Assembly: GCA_017311185.1 (NCBI GenBank)
Contig: JAESUZ010001757.1
Location: 806,001-870,000, forward strand
DNA: 64,000 nucleotides
From: Proteles cristata cristata
Lineage: Eukaryota; Chordata; Mammalia; Carnivora; Hyaenidae
Direction of reading: 5' to 3'
Shown here: one piece after another, positions 33,481 to 45,986 of the stretch
Layout: every line of letters starts with the position of its first letter
How positions within the stretch are numbered: position 1 is the first letter of the stretch
Program-made: the position numbers and the translations under genes
The notes under the pieces: generated by a model
What the model saw: the letters and a program-made list of their open reading frames with translations, nothing else
What the model was told of the DNA's origin: nothing
Databases searched by the model: none

Positions 33481-34084
33481 GCCTCCTGTTCTAGTTGATT
33501 CCTATCCCTTGCAGCCAAAGTAGTGATCACAAAACCACTATTTCTACCATTTAGGACCCTTTCTGCTACTTCTACGGTGAGATTAGAGATCCCCTATTCT
33601 ATTGTCTGCCTCTGTGCATAGAATTGGCCTTGTGACTAGACAAAGGCAAAAGTTACCATGAAAAGGAGCTTGTCTCTGGCATCTGAAATAGTTGACAAGA
33701 AGAAATACAAATGCAAGGTTTTTTGTTTGTTTGTTTGACCATCTTTCTTGCCTTTATTTTCTCTTAATTGCTCTTGGGAAACTGTTTTGGAACTTACTCC
33801 TGCCTCGTTCTTTATAACCATTATTTGCCACACTTGACACCCCTCTCCCACCCTGCCCACCTTTCATTCTGGGTTATTACAAGATGCATTGTTCTCTGGA
33901 CACGTTTTTATAGCCAATTTTAGAGATGAAGTACATCGAAGAGGTTCTATTTCAATGTTGTCATCTCACTGAGGAGGAAATGAGGAGAAAGGATGGTAAG
34001 GTAATTGCTTAGATGAAAATGTCCAAATGAAACATGAGTCACTGGCAGTCAATTGTATGTGACAAGGACTAATTACAATGGCCA
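33481..34084. other. Single-copy DNA with possible MIR trace
   Basis: 33960-34010 (gaggaggaaatgaggagaaa) faintly resembles reverse MIR. Otherwise unrecognised. Confidence 0.4.
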
Positions 34085-34260
34085 ACATTTAGGGTGTTTT
34101 TACTACATGCTTGGTCCAGTGCTAAGCATCATTCATGCTTTATCAATATTTCATCTTTCCAACAACACTGTAAAGAAGGATTTATAAGCATCTTCATTTT
34201 ACAGATGAGGAAACTCAGGTATGAAAAGGTGAAGTAAGTTCTCAAGGTCACATATTTAAT
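34085..34260 (-). mobile_element. MIR SINE, antisense
   Basis: ctacatgcttggtccagtgc, taagcatcattcatgcttta, cttcattttacagatgagga, aactcaggtatgaaaaggtg and ctcaaggtcacatatttaat give the full reverse MIR order. Well preserved. Confidence 0.9.
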
Positions 34261-34469
34261 CATCCTTCACTCACTCCAGGGGAGTCTTGGGAATGGAATA
34301 CTGAACTGTTCAGGCTTCATCTTAACAGATGTCAAGCAAATCAGTTTACAACATCTGCCAGAGGGGAGTTAAAAATAGCATATCATTTGTCTGTCTCAGA
34401 TTGACAACAATTAAAAAAAGATTGCCCTGTTGCACATTAATCTCTTACAAACAGTTTGAGGATAGTAAG
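34261..34469. other. Single-copy spacer
   Basis: Nothing recognised. Confidence 0.5.
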
Positions 34470-34990
34470 ATTTCTATTTATGTATTCAGTGCATGAGGGG
34501 CTACTCTATGTCAGACATTTAGCCAGGCCCTGGGGATATAACACGCTACAAGTCCCAGTTTTTGTCTTCAAGAGACTTACAGCCCATAGGGAGAGAGCGA
34601 GAAGGAAACAGAGAAGAAAGTCTGTATGCTACAGGATTGTGTTGTATTTCATAGAGGATGCTTTTGAAGCACATAGAGCAGAAAGCTCATGCAAGACATC
34701 TCGGAGGCTATATCATCCAAGCTGTGACCTGCAGGAGAAGCGAGGACTCAACAAATGAAGTAGAGAAAGGGTATTGTATGCATGGGAAACAGTAAGAGTA
34801 AAGCTGAGGAGCAAAAATAAAAAAGACAATGTGTGGTGTATTGTGGGAGGTCAGGTGGGCAGTACTACTAGAATCTTCATTCAAGGGATCATATGGCTAG
34901 AAATAAGGTGGAATTTGGTTAGAAGAGAAAAATGGGAACCTATCAAATCGCTTTAATCAGGAGAGTGATGGGATCAGATTGATATTATAG
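34470..34990 (-). mobile_element. L2-like ancient LINE fragment
   Basis: ctactctatgtcagacattt, ccaggccctggggatataac, ttcaagagacttacagccca, then aatcaggagagtgatgggat and cagattgatatta at the right. The first part is the L2 3' end reversed. The rest follows the order of the longer consensus from memory. Open frames of up to 100 codons are not meaningful. Confidence 0.65.
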
Positions 34991-37484
34991 AACACCCTCC
35001 CTGGCTGTTCCATAGAGGCCATTATCAAAGAGAGAGTTTTGATTCTGAGTTTTAAAAACTTTACTGTCTTTATTTTTTCACATTCTTTGTTTTCATACCA
35101 TTCATTGTAAATACTCATCATAAAATTAAAAAAAGAAAAAAGCAGATGCCTTGCTTTATCACAAATGCATTAGAGTCCTGGTATCCAATAGGAGTTGGGT
35201 TTTCTGTGTATATTTGGACAATTTGGTATAAATTGCTTCAAGTGAATATAAGCTACTCGTATTATGGATTTAGGACAGAGCAATAGGTTGTATTTAATGC
35301 ATTCATGCACATTGGTCTGTATTTGTTCAAAACCTTCTGTAGTTGAGCAGGTTGTGTGATAGAATGGGTGCTGACAAATAATGTCATTCATTAAGGCATT
35401 AGCTATTTCTTAATGTTTGTAGTAGGTAAATGAAAATAGTCTATGTAGTTCTTAGTGTTTATTTTGATGTTTTCATAAACAGTAATGATTTATTATTTTT
35501 GGTACTTATATCTTCTCTACTACTTGGGTTTTCTATTTTATCAGTGATGAGACTTTTGAACAACTCAGTCCCTCTAAGATCCCAGTTCCTACTTCACTTT
35601 AGAAAGCATGGGGAACATCTCAAAGTTAAATGAAGGTGAGGGTAAAAGAGGCACAGGTAAGTTCATTATATTTTTGCTCCCCTCTTTCAAATTCAAAGTG
35701 TGAAACATCAACAAAGCTACTTATTTCAAAATATAAAATTATTATCTTTTAAGGATACTTAGGCACAATTTGGGGAAAGTTAATGGAAGTTGATAGAAAT
35801 ATGGATTAGTAAAATGAGCAGTTGTTCTCGGTTATGTGATTACGCTGCATTTTTCCTAGTATTGTTGATACGCATTTCAATAAGAAGAGATGTCACATTG
35901 TTTTACTTTAAAAATATCAAATTAAATCTGACTCTGAGCCTCCAGTCTCTGAACAGTCAGCTTTTGGATGCCTGGATCACAGGAGGACCTGCATATATGA
36001 TGAGACTTTGAAGCCTGGTTGCCACTGTCTCTACCATTGCTACTTTGGGGCTTGGCCTCAACTCTGTTGAAACTGAGACCTTGTATGGCTTTTCAGCTTC
36101 TCCCAGTTGCCTCCTCCCCCATCTCACTTGGCTAGCACCCCACCTGACCCTTGTTGCCTCACTATTTTAGGCATTGAAGATAAGCCATCTGGCAAGATGT
36201 GGGATGTAATTTCCTGGGAGCCATCAGTGTGCTGGCTGTTGGTGAAATACAGAAGTTTTGAAGTGAACTTTGACCAATGAGAAATGGGAAATGACAGGGA
36301 GCCAAGAAAAATTACCTGCCTTTTTTGGTTCTTGTGGACTGCTATAAAGGGCCATTCCTATTTGCCAACCTGGCTGGAGAAGCCCCTCAGGCATATGAAC
36401 ATGCCTGTTGAGTCACCTGCTCTCTCTCTTTATGGTTCTTGAAGTGGTATTCAGCTAGCTACCCATGCCTCATCGTTTTTTGTCACCCTCACAGCCCTGG
36501 GTTTGCATCTCCCAAGTCAAGTTTTACCACCTTAATCTTTGTCTCAAGCTCTGCTTTATAGAAAATTGGGTACTAAAACAGCCACAGCCCTTCTCCATCA
36601 TGTGTTGTGTGGAAGTGGAGCTTGAATCTTTGCTATTGGAGGGATTGATCTGGAATGCATCTCTTCCCAGTCTTGGGTTACTCATCCTTTCCATGGCAGG
36701 TCAAGTTGTTTCCTTTAGCCAAACCTCAACATCAGCCTTTCTTAATGAGTTTAGCTTCCCAAACAAAATCTGGGTGAAAATTGGCTTCAGGAGGCTTCGT
36801 ATCATCTATTTTCACCCTTGAGCACCACTGCTCAAATTACTCCCTGTAGTCAGGAAGACCAGACTTGGGTGTCAAGCTTGGCTATTGTCTTAAGATGAAG
36901 ATGGAAAAAATACTTCCTTTTTATACCTCTAAGAAAAAAACAGAAATCGCCTCTCAGTTGATTATCTTGTTGCACTGGCAGCTCTCTGTTTCACTACTCC
37001 ACACAGGCACCCAAGCAACTGAAGAATAAGGGAGATGTGTTAAAATCTCACAGAGTATTTCAAAAGTGCCAGAGGTTTTCTCTAGCTTCTTGGAACTCTA
37101 AGCTTTGTATTTCTCTATGGAAACATGAGCTTTACATGTAATCTGCCAAAACTGTTTTGCCTAAACAATTTAGGTAAAACTGTGAAGTAATCTGGAAAAG
37201 AGGAGTATCAGGACCGTGAGACATCATTACTGGAGAGAAAAAGTAACATTATTCCATTGCCTAGGTATTCACTAATGGGATATTGCTGAGGGTTTGGGCC
37301 TACAAGTGGGCAATAGAGTCTAAAATGTTTTGTTGTTGTTATTGTTGTTGTTCTAGAGATGCTAATCAATGCAATTAAAGAAATTAGGGATATAAAATTC
37401 AAAAGAAGGAGGGAAAGTGATGGGTATTTTCAAACGATATAATTTATTTGAAATGTTCAAGACAATCAACTGAAAGGCTAACAT
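34991..37484. other. Single-copy DNA; possible old LTR-like patch
   Basis: 2.5 kb with no confident repeat. Around 36000-36450 a GC-richer block has ccaatgag at about 36275 and a TATA-like ctataaag near 36341, which could be an old LTR, but no ends or duplication are visible. A 118-codon frame (36465-36821) matches nothing known. A TTG-type repeat lies at 37329-37351. Confidence 0.4.
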
Positions 37485-38425
37485 TAATACGAGAACTAAG
37501 AAAGACATTTACAATTAATAAACTAAAATCAAGATTTTTTTCACATCTAATATCCTAGGGGGGAAATGTCCCATTTACAATAAAAAGAAAGAGATAAACT
37601 ACCTAGGAATAACAGATAAATAAAGTATGCAAGACCTATATAAATAAAATGTCAAAACTCTAATGAAAACATAAAAGAAGTGAAAGAATGGCATATCCTA
37701 TTCTTGAATGGAAGAATCTGTATCATAAAGTATTAATTCTAAATTTTGAGATCTATTCAAGATGATTCTAAAATTCTTATGAGAAAATGAACATGCAAGA
37801 ATTGCCAGGATAATTCAGAATCAAAAAGACGAAGGAAAAAAAATACTAGCCCTAGAGAAAATAAAGGCTACCATAAAGTTATAGTAATTTAATATTGTGC
37901 TACTTGCCAATGGACTAAGTTGGAGTCCAGAAATAGAGCCAGATACAGAGGAGGGGAGTCAGGTCCTCTTAAGTGTGGCTGGTCTTGATGTAAAACCTTT
38001 AATAATATGTAGCTAGCTTAAAAACGCACAGACTCTGACCTGAGAGTTCTATTTTTAGGGAGTTATCATTTAGGCACACTGAGAAACAGTTAAGTATTTA
38101 CAGATATAGTTGTTGTACCATTTCTATAATGACAAAAACAAAAATAAAAGCTGATAAAAGATAAATGTTCAAAAGCAGACAACCAGTCAAATAAACTGAA
38201 TACCCAAAGAATAAAATCATAAGCAGCCACTTAAAAAATTTAATGAGGCAGCTTAATAGGAACTGATTCAGTTTGACCTTCAATAAAGCTTAAGTGGAAA
38301 AACTAAGGAGTAGAATATATGCATTTACATAGCACATCTTTACATAAAACTGTACATACATAAATATACATGCACACGTATACATATGTGCTGGCGCATG
38401 AGCATGCATGTGCGTGTGTGTGTGT
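37485..38425 (+). mobile_element. Old L1, ORF2 C-terminus and 3' UTR, sense
   Basis: aaactacctaggaataacag, atgcaagacctatataaata, gaatggaagaatctgtatca, gctaccataaagttatagta and tggagtccagaaatagagcc come from the end of ORF2. They are followed by 3' UTR words such as agttctatttttagggagtt, aaaatcataagcagccactt and aactgtacatac. Decayed, no coding potential. Confidence 0.85.
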
Positions 38426-40868
38426 AAGTGACAGACTTCCATGGTCTAAATACCATGGAACGAGTTAAAGTATTCCTAGGAATTTGCTTTTGATAACAGC
38501 AAAAATTCACAGCCAGTCATTGTGTTTACTCCCCACCCCCCAATATTACACTGTTGTACTAGAAACTAAATATCTAAGCATATTTATATTCCAGAGATGA
38601 GGCAAATTTGCCAGATTAAAATTTAACAGCTTACGTAAATATTTAATGTAATAATGCTTACATTCAAGCCTTTTCTATCTCAGTTTGCAAAAAAAGAAAA
38701 ACCTCTAAAAAAATTCAGGTTTATGTTTCTGAAAATATTTCTTTGCAAGGAGGACTAAAATAATTTCCTATTTCTTTGCAAAAGAATTTATTATCCTTTA
38801 AAGTTTGCTATTTTATTCATATTTCTTTTTGTAGACTTCTAGTTTGCAAAAGCACAATATACAACATGATCATGGTCCTTTTCTTTAATTTTAGGGATAG
38901 TTTATTTTCTGCATTATTGCATGGGGAAATGTAAGCCAAAAAGACTGTAGCTGCTGATATTTGGAACAAGATATCAGTGACTGTTTAAAAGAAGTGAGCA
39001 TCTTGATACATGAGCTAATAAGGAAGTAGCTATTATTGGGAATAGTATACTAATCACATGCCCATTTATAGCATTTTATCAACCACATAATTTTTCTGAA
39101 GCTACATATAAGTTGATTAAACAAACCAAAATTTCATTAGCAATTTCTCCCAGGTTCTTTTACATCCGTAAGTCTTAACCATGTTTAGTGCTTCCCAGAA
39201 ATTACTTTCTGTTTTTGGGAGCAATGACTTTACTCAGATGATGATCAATTATTAGATCAAAATTTAGTTGCTTCATATCATTTACCCTTTTCTTGAATCA
39301 ATTTTTCTAATGCCATTTATTTTGTTCTTCAGCACTACCATTACCTGAATAAGTAAAAGAACCTCAAATAATGGAACTGAAAGAAATATTAGTAATTATT
39401 TTCTTAAAGTTTCACATTGAACAGAAGCCATACAAATCTAGTAATTGTCCAGTATTTATCAAATGAGCACATGTCCCCAGAGATGTCAGTAAGATTCATA
39501 ATAAAAGAGTTTTGTGGTGCCGTTGTTTCTTGAAGATTTGCAATGCATAATAATGTACTAAAGCCTCTAAGAAACCCTGCACAAGGAAATAAGTCTTTGT
39601 TTAATCCAATTTTTCTCAAATTTATTTGGCCACAGGAATCTTTGTCTGCATCAGGAACCTTTGAAATGTTGTGGTCTCATCAAATACAGGTATCTGCAAT
39701 CTTTCTTATCCTTTGCTGCCATTCTTGTTTATCATGCGTGTGACTTGACTATTGATCTAGTCTGATATTTGTCATGTCCAGCTGGCCTAGTTCACCCCCG
39801 TTCCATCACTACCGCTGGAATGACATCCCTGCTGGTCACTGACATCTCATTTCAAATATCATCAGCAGTCTTCTTGGCTTGTGAAAAATGGAGAAATATG
39901 GGAAATGACTAAAACTATGACTCCCATCTGCTTTTGCTGTCACACTGTCACTTCAGACTGTTTGTCACTGAGAACGTGATGAGCATACTCTGGCTGTGAA
40001 TTAGGAGGGCCTGGTCCTGCACTCCCAACCTACTAACCATCTGGGACAGGCGGCGGAGGTGAGCCAAAGATTACAATCCCAAGAGGTAGAATTTGCCAGT
40101 GATTAGATCTCCCTGCTGGTAATCCATACACAAGAGCGCTGATTTGTATCTCATGTTTTATATGCTGTCTGCTGACCTCGCTTTACAATGGAGTCCAAGT
40201 ATGTGTGGGTGTAATGTGAAACTAAGTTTAGGTCCTGGAGTCTGTCTTAAACCATGGCAGAGGGAAGGGGTGGGGTAGAAGCTGAACTTGTACTGAACTT
40301 GTCTGCTTCCTGTTCAGTTGGTATGAATGTACCTAGAAGAGGAAAAAAAAACCCCACAAAACAAAACAAAACAAAAGCCTTTCCATTGAGACTTGAATGG
40401 CCTGATTGAAACCTAGTCTCATTTTGCTGTCTTCGCAACTTCCAAAGTCAGTGACTGTGTGCATCCCTGGGGGATCCTCCACTAGCTGTTGGCAATCTAG
40501 GCTGAGGTAAGAAAGTGGCTAAAACCCAAAGGTAAAGGTATGACAGACAGGGGGCTCTAATAGTGGGTACCTACATAATCCACTGAGTTTCTTTGGTCAC
40601 CTTCCTTGTCTGACCTATGAAAGTTCTTCCACCATTCTCTGCTGTCAACTGCAGATACCTCTTCTACTGTCCACTGTTTTCCTGGAATACACCACTAAAA
40701 GTGTCATCTTGATGTCTCTGTCAGGGCATAACTATGATTCCGAGATCATTGCCCTTTTTAAATCATGTGTCTAAGTATCCTTTTAAATGACACTGAGAGG
40801 TATCCTGCACTATTGAGCTCTCATAATTCTGTGTGATTGCATCTAGCTAGGAAGTATTCATGTCAGAG
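38426..40868. other. Single-copy AT-rich DNA, no gene seen
   Basis: Contains a perfect 9-bp stem (ttccatggt 38437-38445, accatggaa 38452-38460). An (AAAAC)n-like run lies at 40354-40376. No exon recognised. Confidence 0.5.
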
Positions 40869-40872
40869 TTTC

Positions 40873-40932
<60 letters not shown>

Positions 40933-40939
40933 TCCTCCC
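40869..40939 (+). repeat. (TTTC)n pyrimidine tract
   Basis: 71 bp of C/T only, nearly pure TTTC units. The Lys/Glu/Arg frame on the opposite strand is an artefact. Confidence 0.97.
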
Positions 40940-41706
40940 ATTAATGAGGAAATTATTTTAAGCACCAATTTTAAGAACCAAAGAAACTGGAGGAGGAATA
41001 AAAATAGCATTAACATATGACAATTTGGGAGGGAAGTGGGGAAATGTCGAAAATTAGAGGTTGTATAAATAATTTGGTCATCTCTGGGTACTGTGAAATC
41101 TAACTCTGGTCCACAGACAATGCTGAAGTTTGTGTCTGCTTGAATGAGAACTGACCCTGGAATGTCAGCCAGCCTCAGTGCTTGCTGTTCTAGAAATGTC
41201 ACCTGCAAAACTGGTCTTAATGGGATGTTCAACCACAGTAATACATTGTCTGATTGCTCTTCTGTATCTTTCTATTCATTCAGAGATGCCCAGACATTCT
41301 CTGACAGTGTCTTCTTTCCCTCCTGTTGTAAAATAAAAGAAATGGCAGTGGAAGCCTTCTTAAGTCTGCAAGTGCTCCTGACACTATGTAAACACAACCC
41401 ATGGGACATGGAATTTGATATGGGATTTCCCATTCAAGCACTTACTCATCAGATGTACTGAGAGGGCCCTGTAATCCATCCCTTAGTCTTTGGCTTTTCT
41501 TTCCCTGCTATCATATTATCAGCTGCCTTACATTTAGCTGCTCTTGTTTCTTTTTTCATAGCTAAGAATTACGAAATCAGGTACTTGGTCAACATCATAG
41601 ACATTTGGCAGTGTGTATAATGATCAGGACTAGGAAAAATCAGCTTTCTTCACTCTTCAGTGTTAATGTATTGAAATTCTTTCCTACTTAATACGTATCT
41701 TTAGAG
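40940..41706. other. Single-copy DNA
   Basis: Frames of 105-124 codons overlap here on opposite strands, partly built on the repeat. No known protein recognised. Confidence 0.45.
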
Positions 41707-41793
41707 CTTTCTTCTCTCCTTCCTTCCTTCCTTCCTTCCTTCCTTCCTTCCTTCCTTCCTTCCTTCCTCCTTCTTCCTCTCTCTCTTTCTTTC
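41707..41793 (+). repeat. (TTCC)n pyrimidine tract
   Basis: 87 bp of C/T only, mainly TTCC units followed by a CTCTCTCT segment. Confidence 0.97.
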
Positions 41794-42317
41794 AAATTTT
41801 GCTCACCCATGCAGTAGTCTGTTGTAGTACAGGTGAAAAAGGCCCAGTTTTTCAAGTGAAGCAAGAAGTTTGAAACCTAGGAGGAACCCTTCATTTAGTT
41901 ATATGTGGTCAACTTTATTCAGTGACTGTGGAAAAGATCTAGTATGGCAGAGAATGACAAAGTGCAAATGGGGTGAAGAGTTCTTCCAGTTTGCAAGAGT
42001 AAAATGTACTTTTTCTTAAGAAATATTTGAGATAAAATCTCGAACAGGAACAATGGCAATGAATGGGCACCCAGTTTTTATCATGGGTTGTAGGATCTGC
42101 CTCACTTTTCTCCATTTTTGAAGAAAAGTGTCCCTAGTATTGTCTCAATAGCTAAGAACATAATCTGCATTAAGGCAATGCTTATGTGTGGGCAGAACAG
42201 TGAAAAGAAGGTACGGGTTGAGAAAGAGAACATGGTTTCTCCTCTGAGCCTAAGAAAAAACATTTAAAGCATAGTTCTAGGAACTGATGTTGGAAAAGCC
42301 CAAAGGCTTCTTTCCGG
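41794..42317. other. Single-copy DNA
   Basis: Nothing recognised. Confidence 0.5.
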
Positions 42318-42400
42318 TAGGACGGGAAAAGTTCTGGGCTTACAGTTAGGAGACTAAGGTTCTAGTACTGGATCTGCCACTGAGTAACTATAAGCCTTGG
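42318..42400 (+). mobile_element. MIR fragment
   Basis: gggcttacagttaggagact, ttctagtactggatctgcca and ctgagtaactataagccttgg match the MIR sense 5'-to-core order. It stops at a T-rich patch. Confidence 0.7.
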
Positions 42401-42469
42401 TTTTTTGTTTTTGTTTTTGTGATAAGGAACGTCAAGAGAATGACCTTTAAGGTTTCTGTTATCTTTGTT

Positions 42470-42512
<43 letters not shown>

Positions 42513-42739
42513 TGTATGTATGTATTTATTCTTGAGAGAGAGGAGAAACAGAGAGAGAGGAAGAGAGAGAGAACAAGTAGGGGAGGGGCAAAAAGACAGG
42601 GAGACACAGAATCAGAAGCAGGCTCCAGACTCTGAGCTGTCAGCACAGAGCCTGATGTGGGGCTTGAACCCATGAACCATGAGATCATGATCTTAACTGA
42701 AGTCGGACCCTTAATTGAATGAGCCACCCAGGAGCCCCA
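42470..42739 (-). mobile_element. CAN-SINE (felid type), antisense, perfect 13-bp TSD
   Basis: Tail expanded into a (TTTA)n/(TGTA)n microsatellite (about 42470-42530), GA block, aggggaggggcaaaaagaca, ggggcttgaacccatgaacc, gagccacccaggagcccc. Duplication tgttatctttgtt at 42457-42469 and 42740-42752. Confidence 0.95.
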
Positions 42740-42752
42740 TGTTATCTTTGTT

Positions 42753-45485
42753 CTTTAGCATGACCATGTGGGTATGTGGTAAATAGCGTTATAGAACTTT
42801 GAGATTTTTTTTTCTTACTGATGAATCCATATTGTTCTTCTAACAAATAAAAATGGCATGTTTTAGTAAAATATTAACATTCAGGACAAAATAAAACAGC
42901 TCACCATTTCCTCAGAGATTGGAATTGCATATATAATATTTATGCTGCCATACTTTCTCATTTCAGATGGGATTGAGGGCATGAATATTTAAATGCAAAT
43001 GGTTGTAAATCTTAATGGAAAGTTCCGTGCTAAAAACCTTATGAAACTTTGGGTGCTAATGAGAATTCAAGTCAGAAAAAGAGATCTAGTAGATATGGAT
43101 CAGATGATACCATATAGATTTATAACTATTTAGCCACAAATGCAAATTTGAGAGGACTTACCTAAAATGATGTCAACATCAATTTCTTTCAAACATTTGT
43201 TCTTATCACTCTAAATATTATTCTGCTTCTGATACTTTTGCTCCTCTTTAGTTTGCTATGTATAGAAACTAGCACACAGAAACTTTTCTGGAATTGCAAA
43301 TTTGCTTTACTTAAAATTCAAGTATAATGAAATCCACTTTTATATACCTTTTCAGTAACCAAGAGAATTTTGGTTCTAAAATATATTAATTGCACAGAAT
43401 AAAAGCCATTCCTATAAGAGGTAAAACACATGCTTTGCTGACTTTTTCTCTTGGCTTTAGACCTCTGTGAGATTGATTCCCTGTCTCCCCAGCTATTTCT
43501 GGGAGTCCCCACGGGGAGTTGTATATGTTGTGTTTGATTTCCATGAGCCTCCCCAGATTGATATCCTCTCTTTCTGCTCCAACATTTTCTTCCTGCATAA
43601 CTCCATATCCACCAAAAGGGATATGGAGTTATATTGTGGGACCCATCTTTTATTGGAAACTGGCTTTGCAAAACTACTGGAGACCATAGCTGTTACAAGA
43701 GATGATGATCTGTTGTGATGTGATATGCCCAAGAGTACTTCTGTCCCTTTGTTGAACAGGCACAAAACCACTGTTGTATATGTCCTGAAAGAACTCTTTG
43801 TGAAACAGACTTTTAGTTCCGTATCCTGAGTGCTACGGTTCACCATAAGGCTCAAGACAAATCTATTGGGAGTAACCACTGTACCAGAGTCAACCCGTCT
43901 CTTCCCTCTGACGGATAAAGCATGGTCATACCCAACTCTTCTTCCAGAGTGGGAGGCTTCTCAAGTTCCCATGCACACAGATTTCAGTCAGGCCTTCTCA
44001 TCAGTTCACAGGCATGTAACTTATATCTGAAAATCTTTGGAGCGCACAACTTATTTGCAACTTGACGTCCCCTTCTTATGCAAGGATAAATAGAGAAATA
44101 AAAAAGATGTCGGGAGCTTTAAAATATGGTAAAACACTTGGCAGAGAGAGGGGGCTTTTTGCAGGAAAGCTTTGTGAAAGATCAAGAAAGTTATGGGAGT
44201 ATTAATCTCAGAAGACTGCTGTAGGGCCATCTGGGGTGGGAGAGAGGGAATGTGTGAGAGGGATAACTTGAGTCAGAGTGAAAAAGGATGGTGTGGGAGG
44301 CAGGATGTATCAATGGTGGGACCCAGAGCATGAGAGTCATCAGTTCCTGAGTCTTGCAATGATAAAAGCATTGATGAGACACCATTTTTCACTTACCGAC
44401 AGATGAAGATTCAAGAAGTGATAATACTCGATTTGGGAAAGCGGATGGTAAGATGAACTCCCTCTTTCACAGCTGATTTATTGCTTTGCCTTGTAATCCC
44501 TTTTTTCTTTCGATTTTCACCGGTAATGATTTTCTTTAAGTTCCAGAAAGTGAGGAGTAAAAACTCTCTATGTAGGCAGAAATTTAGGTCAGAGCCTTAT
44601 GAAAGCAGAAACTTTGTTTTGACCTTTTCACGCATTTAATAGTAGTTCATGAATGATGACATGTCTATAGCTGGGAGACATATTAACTGCCTGTCACATG
44701 CTGGGAACGTGTGCTTCTTTCTCATCTCTGCAGAAGGCACTCGGAGCCAGTTAGACTCAATTTCTCAACAGCACTTAGACTCTCGGGAATACATTTCTCT
44801 TCACACTTTTGGCTCTAACAGAACAAAGGAGAAAGAGATACGTAGTAGCCAACATTAAATCGTCTGGGATTAAATAAGTGAATCCACAAATACCATTGTC
44901 CGATTATTAAGAAAATTGTTTAAATAATTTACCTTCAGATACAATTCAGAAAGAGACAGCTGCACCATTGTGGTGGGAAAGAAAACGTTCTGGTGTCAAT
45001 AAAACGATGCCAAAGGGTTTTTCTTAGGCATTTGGAAATAATTTTGCAGATTTGCCTAGTTCGTTAATTGATTTCCATATACGGCCTTTGAATGAGAAAA
45101 ACTCAGAAGTGCACTAAATTTTAATGAATGGATGAGAAAGGAAAGGAATCCAAGAGTAAATTATACGATGAGTTATCTGCATTTATCAGGGAAGAACATT
45201 TATTCTCTTACAAATAGAATCTTTGTGACTTTATTTTCATGGCAATGACTACACATGGGGAAGAAATACTACTATCTGAAATAATGAGCCCACACATATC
45301 ATCACAAAATATACTTAGTAACATATTCGTCCTGTATCTATTTGGGAGAGCAATGGAAAAGTTTCCCCGGGTGTTTTGTATCAAGTAGCTTAGGAGCAAG
45401 TAAGGGTCTCAGGTTCTTTTCATGATTTGTACTATATGCCCAGAGTATTTGTTAAATGTTTAAAAAATGAAGATGCACATAGATT
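42753..45485. other. Single-copy DNA; ORF-dense block with hairpin near 43.6 kb
   Basis: 2.7 kb without a named repeat. Between 43318 and 43879, overlapping frames of 117 and 128 codons (minus) and 83 codons (plus) occur in less AT-rich sequence. The 128-codon frame at 43493-43879 is the longest in the window. I recognise no domain, and the plus and minus frames cannot both be real. Treated as non-coding. Confidence 0.4.
43597..43632. repeat. Perfect 14-bp inverted repeat with 8-base loop
   Basis: ataactccatatcc (43597-43610), loop accaaaag, ggatatggagttat (43619-43632). Perfect stem, unusually long for unselected DNA of mixed composition. Function unknown. Confidence 0.95.
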
Positions 45486-45505
45486 CTTTCTTCCTTTTAT
45501 TTTTA

Positions 45506-45740
45506 TTTTTTATTTATTTATTTTTTAAAAATATTTTTATTTATTTCTAGAAGAGAGAGAGAGATACAGTGTGAGCAGCGGAGGGTCAGAGAGAGAGGGA
45601 GACACAGACTCCGAAATAGGCTCCAGGCTCTGAACTGGCAGTCAGCACAGAGCCCTACATGGGGCTCGAACCCAGGAACCGCGAGATCATGACCCAAGCG
45701 AAAGTCGGACGCCCAACCGACTAAGCCACCCAGGCGCCCC
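45506..45740 (-). mobile_element. CAN-SINE subtype B, antisense, perfect 17-bp TSD
   Basis: tatttatttctagaagagag tail junction, gtgagcagcggagggtcaga, gaactggcagtcagcacaga, ggctcgaacccaggaaccgc, ctaagccacccaggcgcccc. Duplication tcttccttttattttta at 45489-45505 and 45741-45757. It sits at the tail edge of the next SINE, so it inserted later. Confidence 0.96.
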
Positions 45741-45757
45741 TCTTCCTTTTATTTTTA

Positions 45758-45972
45758 AAAAATTTTTAATGTCTTTATTTTGTTTTTGAGAGACAGAGAC
45801 AGAGAGTGAGCAGGGGAGGGGCAGAGAGAGAGGGAGATACAGAATCTGAGGCAGGCTCCAGGCTCTGAACTGTCAGCACAGGGCCCGACGTGGGGCTCGA
45901 AACCATGGACAGTGAGATCATGACCTGAGCCGAAGTCAGACGCTTAACCGACTGAGCCACCCAGGCGCCCCT
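45758..45972 (-). mobile_element. CAN-SINE subtype A, antisense, earlier partner of a nested pair
   Basis: aatttttaatgtctttattt tail junction, gagcaggggaggggcagaga, gaactgtcagcacagggccc, gacgtggggctcgaaaccat, actgagccacccaggcgccc. Its duplication, ctttcttcctttta (45486-45499) and ctttctttctttta (45973-45986, one mismatch), brackets both SINEs. Confidence 0.95.
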
Positions 45973-45986
45973 CTTTCTTTCTTTTA

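Noticed and set aside
36000..36450. Possible old LTR with CCAAT-like and TATA-like words
   Set aside because: No TG...CA ends, duplication or internal viral sequence could be seen.
36465..36821. 118-codon frame
   Set aside because: No known family; hydrophobic mix typical of translated pyrimidine-leaning non-coding DNA.
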